Origin: Whitmania pigra
Lineage: Eukaryota; Annelida; Clitellata; Hirudinida; Haemopidae
Assembly (NCBI GenBank): GCA_021613335.1
Contig: JAJTWR010000431.1
Span: 2,294,001 to 2,358,000 of the forward strand
Length of the DNA stretch: 64,000 nucleotides
Reading direction: 5' to 3'
The notes below the pieces were generated by a model. That model did no database searches, was not told the origin of the DNA, and saw only the letters and a program-made list of their open reading frames with translations. Position 1 is the stretch's first letter. Every line of letters begins with the position of its first letter. A program made the position numbers and the translations under genes. This document shows positions 57,396 to 64,000 of this stretch, in pieces.

Positions 57396-58458
57396 GCAGG
57401 GCGACCCGGGAACGAGCCGCTTCTACCTCTCGCTCGAAGACGACCTGCTGCGCATCTTCGGCGGCGAGCGCATCACTTCGTGGATGGAAACGCTCGGGAT
57501 GAAGGAAGACGAAGTCATCGAGCACTCCATCCTCTCGCGGGCGATTGAGAACGCGCAGAAGCGCGTCGAAGGCCAGAACTTCGACATGCGCAAGTCGCTG
57601 CTCGATTACGACGACGTGATGAACCAGCAGCGCCGGACCATCTACTCGCTCCGGCGCCGGGTGCTGGCGGCGGGCGCCGGGGTGCCGCTCATTGAGCACA
57701 AGGAAGACCCGCGCACCAAGGTGAAGACCCGCCAAGAGTTCACGGTCACTTGGAACGACTTCCGGGAGATGGTGCTCGACGCGATGGAAGATGTGATCGT
57801 CCGCGTCACCGACACCTTCGCGGCGCAGCGAAACCCCGATGGCTGGGACCTCCCGGCGCTCACCAAAGAAGTCGAGCGGGTCTTCGGGGTGACGATGAAC
57901 TTCCAGGCCGAAGGCACCGTCGAAGAGCTCCAGGAGATGGTCTACCAGCGCATCGAGAAGGTCTACGTGGAGCGCGAGCAGCAGCACGCCGAGGAGTGGC
58001 ACCGCTTCTGCCAAATCCGCTACCTCAGCACCATCGACCAACTCTGGAAAGAGCACCTCCTCGCGATGGACCACCTGCGCCAGGGCATTGGGCTTCGCGG
58101 CTACGGGCAGAAGGACCCGAAGCTCGAATACAAGAAGGAGGGCTTCGCAGGCTTTACCCGCATGCTCTCGCAAATCCAGGCGACCTTCGTGAGCCAAATC
58201 GCCCGAAGCCAGCTCGTGAGCGCCGCGGAGGACGCGGCTCGCTTGGAGCGCATGATGGAGGCCAACGTCCGCCGCGCTATGGAAGGGCGCGCCAACGCCG
58301 AGGGCAAGCTCGTCGCGCCGGCGCCGCAACAGAAGACGGTCCGCCGCGAAGGTCCGAAGGTCGGACGCAACGACCCCTGCTGGTGTGGCAGCGGCAAGAA
58401 GTTCAAGAAGTGCCACGGCGCCCTCGAGTCCAGCCCTGCTGGCGGACGAGGGGAGTAA
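55639..58458 (+). CDS. secA: Protein translocase ATPase SecA
   Basis: A 939-residue motor that pushes preproteins through SecYEG. It has the preprotein and nucleotide-binding folds with [14 protein letters not shown] (Walker A), [68 protein letters not shown] and [10 protein letters not shown]. The C-terminal SEC-C zinc motif [19 protein letters not shown] contacts SecB. An Ala/Glu-rich insert (about 510-545) is present, as in several deltaproteobacterial-type SecAs. GAAGG precedes the ATG. The larC gene follows after six bases. Confidence 0.98.
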
Positions 58459-58464
58459 CACGGC

Positions 58465-59664
58465 ATGTCTGGCGAAAAAGTACTGTTGCTCGATCCCATC
58501 GCCGGGATCTCCGGAGACATGTTTTTGGGGGCGATGCTCGACCTCGGTGTCTCGCCGACCGAGCTCGAAACCCAGCTGCGGCGCCTCGACCTGCACGGGT
58601 GGGGGCTGCGCCTAAGCCGCGTCGAGCGCCACGCGATTTTCGCGACCAGCATCGAGGTGTACGAGGAGCACGAAGCGCACCACCATCACCACCACCATCG
58701 CCCCTGGAAAGACATCGAGCGCCTCATTGCCCGCTCCAGTCTCTCCGAGCGAGCGATGAGCCTCGCGCTGCGCATTTTTCGGGTGCTCGCCGAAGCGGAG
58801 GCGACGGTGCACGGCGTAGCGGTGGAGGACGTGGCCTTTCACGAGGTTGGCGCTGTCGACTCCATCATCGACATCTGCGGCGCGGCCATCGCGCTGGACT
58901 TGCTCGATGCGCCACGGATTTTCTCACTGCCGCCGCCGCTCGGCAGCGGCATCACGCCGTCGGCCCACGGGCCGCTGCCGATACCTGCGCCGGCGACCAT
59001 GGAGTTGCTGCGCGGCCTGCCGGTGCGCTTCGACGGGCAGGGCGAGCTCACGACGCCCACCGGCGCCGCGATTCTGCGCGCCCTCGCCGAGGTTGGCTCG
59101 CTGCCAGAAGCCTCCATCCACCGGGTCGGCTACGGCGCCGGGCAGAAGACTTGGGCCGACCGCCCGAACTTGCTGCGGGCGATGCTCGCCACTGCGCAGC
59201 CCCGGGCGAACGGGACGTCGGTGCTCGAATGCAACCTCGATGATTGCAGCCCGCAGCTCCTCGCGGCCGTCGTCGAACTCGCGCTGGAGCGGGGCGCCCT
59301 CGACGCTTGGGTGACGCCGATTGTCATGAAGAAGGGGCGCCCGGCGCACCTGCTGTCGGTGCTCGCCCCCGAGGAGCGCCGCACGGCTCTCGCGTCGCTG
59401 CTCCTCGAAGAGACGACGACGCTCGGCGTGCGCGAATACCCCGTTCGGCGCACGGTGCTGGAGCGCGCCAACACTTCAGTGCAGACGCCCTGGGGGGCCG
59501 TCAACGTGAAGGTCGGCTACGCGCGCGGCGAAGCCGTCACCGCGACGCCGGAGTTCGACGAGTGCTTTGCCCTCGCGAAACGCCACGGCGTGCGCCTCAA
59601 AGACGTTCAGGCGGCGGCGGTTTCGGCGTGGCGAAGCCTCAACGAACGAGAGCAGCCCACATAA
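58465..59664 (+). CDS. larC: LarC, nickel-pincer cofactor nickel insertase (DUF111)
   Basis: A 399-residue CTP-dependent cyclometallase that inserts nickel in the NPN cofactor of lactate racemase and related enzymes. It begins LLLDPIAGISGDMFLGAMLDLG, then AEATVHGVAVEDVAFHEVGAVDSI, TPTGAAILRAL and the C-terminal CNLDDCSPQ and VMKKGRPAHLLSVLA. A polyhistidine run (seven His near residue 75) fits metal handling. The gene is a single continuous frame; in Lactobacillus it needs a programmed frameshift. larA and larB are not nearby. The ATG has GGGGAG upstream. It overlaps the convergent PilZ gene by 26 bases. Confidence 0.93.
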   Translation: MSGEKVLLLDPIAGISGDMFLGAMLDLGVSPTELETQLRRLDLHGWGLRLSRVERHAIFATSIEVYEEHEAHHHHHHHRPWKDIERLIARSSLSERAMSLALRIFRVLAEAEATVHGVAVEDVAFHEVGAVDSIIDICGAAIALDLLDAPRIFSLPPPLGSGITPSAHGPLPIPAPATMELLRGLPVRFDGQGELTTPTGAAILRALAEVGSLPEASIHRVGYGAGQKTWADRPNLLRAMLATAQPRANGTSVLECNLDDCSPQLLAAVVELALERGALDAWVTPIVMKKGRPAHLLSVLAPEERRTALASLLLEETTTLGVREYPVRRTVLERANTSVQTPWGAVNVKVGYARGEAVTATPEFDECFALAKRHGVRLKDVQAAAVSAWRSLNEREQPT

Positions 59665-60067
59665 GCTCGCCCTCGAGCTCGACCAGAAACTGCGCGTGGT
59701 AGGCCTGTTCCTTTTTGGTGCGCCCAGTCTTGCCGATGATGCGCGCTCGCGCCCGGACGTTCTTCAGCTCCAGCACGATTTCTGAAGTGTCTAAGTCCTG
59801 CGGGTAGAGGAAGCGGGCGCCGCCCTTGGAGATGTCGCCGCGGACGCGGTACTTCTTGGCGCCGACCCAAATCGAAAACTGGCAGCGGATGCGCCGCGAG
59901 CGCCGCCGCATGGCGGTTTCGGTCTTCGGAAGCTCCGGGGGCGGCCAGTTCGGGTCGGGTATCGCTCCGGTGGCTACGCCATGGGAGGGAGAGAAGCGCT
60001 TGTTGACGGCAGTTTTGACGCGGCGATTTCGGACCGGAGTATCGCGCTTCCGTAACATGTCATACAT
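59639..60067 (-). CDS. PilZ-domain protein
   Basis: A 142-residue cytosolic protein with a C-terminal PilZ c-di-GMP-binding domain: the RRSRRIRCQFSIWVG segment carries the arginine-rich motif, and the later DISKGGARFLYP corresponds to the D/NxSxxG motif. IVLELKNVRARARIIGKT and YHAQFLVEL complete the barrel. With the HD-GYP gene it points to c-di-GMP signalling. The ATG at 60067 has a perfect AGGAGG six bases upstream, fixing a start 24 residues downstream of the longest frame. Confidence 0.85.
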   Translation of the reverse strand: MYDMLRKRDTPVRNRRVKTAVNKRFSPSHGVATGAIPDPNWPPPELPKTETAMRRRSRRIRCQFSIWVGAKKYRVRGDISKGGARFLYPQDLDTSEIVLELKNVRARARIIGKTGRTKKEQAYHAQFLVELEGELMWAALVR

Positions 60068-60073
60068 ACCATT

Positions 60074-60079
60074 CCTCCT
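60074..60079 (-). promoter_or_regulatory. Ribosome binding site deciding the PilZ start
   Basis: AGGAGG on the minus strand, six bases before ATG at 60067, which excludes longer readings of the frame. Confidence 0.75.
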
Positions 60080-60279
60080 TTTTGCGCCGTGACCTTCGCT
60101 CACCCTTGGCGCAGGTGAGCGTTCTTTCATCGACCTCAACAGCGGATGAAAATTCGTGTCCCGTAGAAGTTACCCTCTACCCAACCATATATTGCACCGA
60201 ACGCTCGGGTTTCATCGAAATTTTCATGGGTAGTCGCGGCTCGCTGACGAAACCTGGACACGGCCGGGCGACTTAGCGC

Positions 60280-60314
60280 AAAAAAAAGCCCGCCACGGCA
60301 AAGCCGCGGCGGGA
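60280..60314 (-). terminator. Intrinsic terminator of the cold-shock gene
   Basis: On the minus strand CCCGCCGCGGC and its complement pair over ten positions with one mismatch and a 3-base loop, followed by eight consecutive T residues. It lies about 20 bases after the csp stop. This is the clearest terminator in the window. Confidence 0.9.
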
Positions 60315-60336
60315 CATGAAGCTGAGGGTTACTCGC

Positions 60337-60540
60337 TTACAGTGGCCGAACGTTTTCGGCCTGCAGGCCCTTGGGGCCGCGCTTCACCTCGAACTCGACC
60401 TTCTGTCCTTCGGTGAGGGTACGGAAGCCCTCTGCCTTAATCGCAGTGTGGTGGCAGAATACGTCGTCGCCCCCACCGTCCTGCGCGATGAAACCAAAAC
60501 CTTTAGCATCATTGAACCATTTTACTGAACCAGTAGCCAT
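60337..60540 (-). CDS. Cold-shock protein (CspA family)
   Basis: A 67-residue single-strand nucleic acid chaperone. It has [11 protein letters not shown] (RNP1) and DDVFCHH (RNP2), the five-strand OB fold length, and the closing LQAENVRPL. The 120-base leader has hairpins, and an intrinsic terminator closes the unit, so it is monocistronic. Paralogues in such genomes are numerous, so a specific csp name is not assigned. Confidence 0.97.
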   Translation of the reverse strand: MATGSVKWFNDAKGFGFIAQDGGGDDVFCHHTAIKAEGFRTLTEGQKVEFEVKRGPKGLQAENVRPL

Positions 60541-60660
60541 CTTCTATTCTTTGCTTTCTTATATTGCCGCCGCGAAATAGCGGACGGTTGGTGCCGTCAG
60601 TCGGCACACACTCGCCATAAGCATATACGAAAGAAAAGCGCAAGGTCCATACTGTAAAAC
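60541..60660 (-). promoter_or_regulatory. Structured leader and promoter region of the cold-shock gene
   Basis: It holds two stems: GTGCCG/CGGCAC with a 5-base loop (60591-60607) and CCGC/GCGG with a 6-base loop (60570-60583). Upstream is a possible extended -10 (TGCTTATGG) with TTGCGC about 17 bases before it. Cold-shock mRNAs elsewhere use structured leaders for temperature control; that function here is inference. Confidence 0.4.
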
Positions 60661-62001
60661 CTAATTATTGTCGGTGGAAACAGTGGCGGTAAAAGCGACC
60701 GGTTTCCCCCGCGGGGGGCCGACGAGCTCGCCATCCTTCATCACCACCGAACCTCGCACAATGGTCGCCACGGGCCAGCCGTGGGCCTCGAAGCCGGCGA
60801 AGGGCGTCCAGCCGCAGCGGGACTGAATCCAGGAGTCTTCAATTCGCCGGTGCGCCGCGAGGTCGACCACCGTGAAGTCCGCGTGGGCGCCGACGGCGAT
60901 GCGCCCTTTGTCGCGAAGGCCGTACACCCGCGCGACGCCCGCGGAGGTGAGCTCGACGAAGCGCTCCAGCGTGAGGCGGCCGGCATGCACGTGCTCCAGC
61001 ATCACCGGCACGAGCGTCTGCACGCCCGGCATGCCCGAGGGCGAACTCGGCCAGGGGCGTGCCTTTTCTTCTCGGGTGTGCGGCGCGTGGTCGCTGCCGA
61101 TGACATCCACAAGGCCGCTTGCGACGGCCTTCCAGAGGGCCTCGCGGTGGGCGGCTTTTCGGATGGGCGGGTTCATCTGGGCGAGGGTGCCGAGGCGCTC
61201 GTAACAATCCGGCGCGCTGAGGGTGAGGTGCTGGGGCGTGACTTCGAAGGTCGCTTGGGCGCGGTGCTTTGCGAGGAGCGGGATTTCGCCTGCGCTTGTC
61301 ACGTGGAGTACGTGCACCGGGCGGCCGACCTTTGTTGCGAGTTCGAGGATTTCGCGGGTTGAGCGCACCGCGCACTCTTCGTCGCGCCACTCCGGGTGCA
61401 GGCTCACCGGCGCGCCGGGCGTGGCGATAGTCTCGCGGCGCTCGCGAAGGCGATCTTCGTCTTCGCAGTGGCACGACACCCGCCGGAGGCCCGCGCGCAG
61501 CACCAGTTCCTTTTGAGCGCGGTCGGCGACGAGCAGATTGCCGGTGGAGCTGCCCAAGAACACCTTGATGCCGCAGCAGCCCTCCGCGCGCTCCAGCTCT
61601 GCGAGCTTCTCGATGTTGGTGCTGGCGGCGCCTACGTAGAACGCGAAGTCCACGTAGCTCGAGGCGCGCGCCTTGGCGACTTTCTGCGCGAGGGTTTCCG
61701 CGTCGGTCGTCGGCGGAGCGGTGTTCGGCATTTCAAAATAGGCAGTGACGCCACCGACGGCGGCGGCGGCGCTGCCGGTGTGCAGGTCTTCTTTGTGGGT
61801 GAGCCCTGGTTCGCGGAAATGCACATGGCTGTCGATGACTCCCGGCAGCACATGCAAGTGGCGCGCATCGAACTCCTCCTGCGCTGTTTCCTGGCTGAGG
61901 TCGCCGATAGCGGCGATGCGTGAGTCGCGAATACCGATGTCTGCGGCGGCGCGGCCAGTAGCGGTGACGCACGTACCGCCGCGGATGAGTAGGTCAAACA
62001 T
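60661..62001 (-). CDS. pyrC: Dihydroorotase, class I
   Basis: Cyclises carbamoyl-aspartate to dihydroorotate in pyrimidine synthesis. A 446-residue amidohydrolase with the metal-binding HxH in VIDSHVHFREPG, GIKVFLGSSTGNLLV carrying a candidate carboxylated Lys, SCHCEDEDRL, VLHVTSAGE and GSDHAPHTREEKA with the catalytic Asp. The related allantoinase and hydantoinase share these motifs, but the DSHVHFREPGLTHKED start favours dihydroorotase. It complements pyrG in the same window. Confidence 0.9.
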   Translation of the reverse strand: MFDLLIRGGTCVTATGRAAADIGIRDSRIAAIGDLSQETAQEEFDARHLHVLPGVIDSHVHFREPGLTHKEDLHTGSAAAAVGGVTAYFEMPNTAPPTTDAETLAQKVAKARASSYVDFAFYVGAASTNIEKLAELERAEGCCGIKVFLGSSTGNLLVADRAQKELVLRAGLRRVSCHCEDEDRLRERRETIATPGAPVSLHPEWRDEECAVRSTREILELATKVGRPVHVLHVTSAGEIPLLAKHRAQATFEVTPQHLTLSAPDCYERLGTLAQMNPPIRKAAHREALWKAVASGLVDVIGSDHAPHTREEKARPWPSSPSGMPGVQTLVPVMLEHVHAGRLTLERFVELTSAGVARVYGLRDKGRIAVGAHADFTVVDLAAHRRIEDSWIQSRCGWTPFAGFEAHGWPVATIVRGSVVMKDGELVGPPRGKPVAFTATVSTDNN

Positions 62002-62086
62002 GAACCCTGACTAGCACAGCACCCAGGTAGGGGCGTTCACGACTCGTCGCAGAGTTGCACAGCGCCGCTTACGCATTTGATCACCC

Positions 62087-64000
62087 GTGTCTGCCGCTCT
62101 CTACGCCACCACCCGTCGAGCCATCGTCGTGTTTGTGCACGTGCTGCTCTTCATGGCGGCGCTGGTCGGGGCTTTCGCGCTGCGGTTCGATTTCAGCATT
62201 CCGGCCTTCTACGTGGAGGAGTTGCCGCGGCTCCTCGCGATTGCAGTCGGGGCGCGGCTTGCCGTGTTTGCGTCGCTGCGGATGTTCAGCGGGCTCTGGC
62301 GCTACACCGGCGCGCCCGACGCCTACGCGGTGGTGAAGGCCACGGCGATTTCCTCGGCGGTCTTCGCGGCGGCGATTGCGCTTGCCGACGTGCGCACCTT
62401 CCCGCGATCGGTGTTCACCATCGACGCGCTGCTCACTATGGGCTTTGTCGGCGGGCTGCGTTTCGGGGTGCGCGGCGCCTGGCAGTTTGTGTCGTCGTTC
62501 CGCGGCGGCGGCGCCGCTGGCGACCGCCGCCGGGTGCTGATTGTCGGCGCCGGAGATGCGGGCGAGATGCTCGCCCGCGAAATGCTGCGGGTGCAGGGCG
62601 CGCGCTTTCAGCCGGTGGCCTTTCTCGACGACGATCGCGCAAAGCACGGCATGCGCATCCACGGCATTCCGGTCATCAGCAATCTCGACGCCATCGAGCG
62701 CGCCATTGAAAGCTTTCGGGTCCAAGAGGTGGTGGTGGCCATTCCGCGGCTCCCGCCGCGCCGCCTGCGGGATCTGCACGAGCGCGTCCGCCGCGCCGGC
62801 ATAGGGATGCGCACCGTCCCTGGTGTGGAGCAGCTCCTCGACGGGCAGGTGACGGTGAGCCAGCTTCGGCCAGTGGCGATTGAGGACCTCCTCGGGCGCT
62901 CGGTGGTCGAACTCGACACCGCGAGCATCGCCGCGCTCGCGCACGACGCGGTGGTGATGGTGACTGGCGCCGGGGGAAGCATCGGTTCGGAGCTGTGCCG
63001 ACAAGTGCTCAAGTTTGCGCCGCGGCAACTGGTGCTCGTCGAGCGCAGTGAGCCGGCGCTTTTCGCGATTCACCGCGAGCTTTCGGGCGCGCCGTGTGTC
63101 GCCTGCGTGGCCGACATCGCCGACGCCCACCGCATGCGCAGCCTGTTCGAGCAGTACCGGCCGCGGGTTATCGTGCACGCTGCTGCCCACAAGCACGTGC
63201 CAATGATGGAGCACAACCCCGGCGAGGCGGTGAAGAACAACGTTGGCGGCACACGGGTGATTGCAGACTTAGCGAACGAGTTTCGCGTGCAGATATTTGT
63301 GATGGTGTCCACCGACAAGGCTGTGAACCCCACCTCGGTCATGGGCAGCACGAAGCGCTTGGCAGAGCTGTATATTCAGGGCCTCGCGCCCTTGAGCGAG
63401 ACGCGGTACGTGGCGGTGCGCTTTGGCAACGTGCTTGGGAGCGCCGGGAGCGTCATTCCGATTTTTCGCGAGCAGATTGCTGCGGGCGGGCCGGTGACCG
63501 TTACCCATCCGGAGATGCGCCGCTATTTCATGACGATTCCCGAGGCGAGCCAGCTTGTCCTGCAGGCGGCGTCGCTGGGGCAGGGTGGAGAGATTTTCGT
63601 GCTCGACATGGGCGAGCCAGTGCGGATTGTGGACCTCGCTCGCGACCTCATCACGCTGTCCGGCTACGTGCCCGGCAAGGATATCGACCTTGTCTTCACA
63701 GGCATTCGCCCCGGCGAGAAGCTCTTCGAAGAGCTGTCCACTGCCGATGAGGTGTCTACCAAGACGCGGCACCCGCGTATCTTCATCGGCTGTTTGCATG
63801 GGCCGCCCTGCGCGCAGGTCGCGGCTACGGTGGATGCGCTGCTGCGTGCCGTGGACAATGCGAGCGACGACGAAATGCGGCGCTACCTTGTCCAGTCTCT
63901 CGCCGCGCTAGAGGCGCCGGTGGCTTCGCCCAAAGTGCCAGTGGCTGTGCCCAAAGCGCCCGTGCCTCAGGCAGAGCCAGTTCCCGACTTCGCATCACTC
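62087..64000 (+). CDS. Membrane-bound nucleotide-sugar 4,6-dehydratase (CapD/PglF/WbpM type), 3' end cut off
   Basis: The frame runs from GTG 62087 to the window edge, 638 codons without stop. An in-frame TGA at 62078 bars earlier starts. Residues 10-140 form four membrane helices (AIVVFVHVLLFMAALVGAF etc.). A first Rossmann-like region with GAGDAGEML is near 153. The catalytic short-chain dehydrogenase domain starts at VVMVTGAGGSIGSELC (about 291). STDKAVNPTSVMGSTKR (about 407) has Met where cytosolic relatives have the catalytic Tyr, typical of the membrane-bound group. It makes UDP-4-keto-6-deoxy sugars for capsule, O-antigen or glycoprotein glycans. The Pro/Ala/Val tail after about 610 looks disordered. 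Confidence 0.88.
   Translation, partial: MSAALYATTRRAIVVFVHVLLFMAALVGAFALRFDFSIPAFYVEELPRLLAIAVGARLAVFASLRMFSGLWRYTGAPDAYAVVKATAISSAVFAAAIALADVRTFPRSVFTIDALLTMGFVGGLRFGVRGAWQFVSSFRGGGAAGDRRRVLIVGAGDAGEMLAREMLRVQGARFQPVAFLDDDRAKHGMRIHGIPVISNLDAIERAIESFRVQEVVVAIPRLPPRRLRDLHERVRRAGIGMRTVPGVEQLLDGQVTVSQLRPVAIEDLLGRSVVELDTASIAALAHDAVVMVTGAGGSIGSELCRQVLKFAPRQLVLVERSEPALFAIHRELSGAPCVACVADIADAHRMRSLFEQYRPRVIVHAAAHKHVPMMEHNPGEAVKNNVGGTRVIADLANEFRVQIFVMVSTDKAVNPTSVMGSTKRLAELYIQGLAPLSETRYVAVRFGNVLGSAGSVIPIFREQIAAGGPVTVTHPEMRRYFMTIPEASQLVLQAASLGQGGEIFVLDMGEPVRIVDLARDLITLSGYVPGKDIDLVFTGIRPGEKLFEELSTADEVSTKTRHPRIFIGCLHGPPCAQVAATVDALLRAVDNASDDEMRRYLVQSLAALEAPVASPKVPVAVPKAPVPQAEPVPDFASL

Noticed and set aside
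55690..58596. 968-codon open frame antisense to secA
   Set aside because: It is a shadow of secA on the opposite strand. Long antisense frames are expected at this GC content, and its composition matches no family.

Overview
The window is a chromosomal stretch of a high-GC, Gram-negative bacterium. Lipid A/KDO synthesis (kdsB), lolA, outer-membrane barrels, many lipoproteins and a large set of regulators and signalling proteins (tandem WYL, FHA, GAF, HD-GYP, PilZ, PATAN/DUF4388 proteins) point to a Myxococcota-like or related former deltaproteobacterial lineage. That placement is inferred from gene content and protein style, not from a marker gene search. Genes are very tightly packed, often overlapping by 1-20 bases. 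I see no rRNA, tRNA, CRISPR array, insertion sequence or prophage.

Layout. 1-4.3 kb (minus): L-asparaginase, pyrG and two WYL regulators, the second cut by the window edge. 4.3-11.9 kb: a DsbA-like periplasmic oxidoreductase, a PATAN protein, exported proteins and lipoproteins, an outer-membrane barrel, a fatty-acid hydroxylase and a DUF167 protein. 11.9-16.8 kb (plus): ftsY, an APC permease and kdsB, coupled by overlapping start/stop codons, then pyrophosphatase and a methyltransferase. 16.8-20.4 kb (minus): a class A penicillin-binding protein and a GAF protein. 20.6-24.7 kb (plus): a four-gene ABC system whose solute-binding protein is membrane-anchored and ends in an OmpA-like peptidoglycan-binding domain. 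26-28.2 kb: menB and a ceramidase-like gene. 28-39.6 kb (minus): a long housekeeping run, rplU-rpmA-obg-trmH-like-lolA-comF-gyrB-mutase-(DnaJ/PATAN protein)-yhbY. 39.7-45 kb: a GAF/HD-GYP protein, a lamin-tail lipoprotein overlapping a helix-hairpin-helix outer-membrane protein, and rpe.

The region 45.1-51.0 kb looks accessory. It holds an FHA protein, an N-terminally shortened Schlafen/AlbA_2 regulator carrying an 11-bp tandem repeat, an SRPBCC protein, a compact three-gene cassette (TIGR04255-like protein, helix-turn-helix protein, and an unknown protein with a QSCDIV motif) and a small lipoprotein. By eye it is less GC-biased than its flanks. The three-gene cassette is my best candidate for an undescribed system.

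51-64 kb returns to core functions: prepilin peptidase, hflX, a DEAD-box helicase, secA, larC, a PilZ protein, a cold-shock gene with a clear terminator, dihydroorotase, and a membrane-bound nucleotide-sugar dehydratase running off the right edge.

Together the genes cover envelope building and protein export (SecA, FtsY, LolA, PBP1A, KdsB), pyrimidine nucleotides (PyrG, PyrC), ribosome biogenesis (L21, L27, Obg, HflX, YhbY, DEAD helicase) and c-di-GMP or surface behaviour (HD-GYP, PilZ, prepilin peptidase, PATAN proteins). Start sites were chosen by reading Shine-Dalgarno sequences and domain boundaries; several are GTG or TTG.
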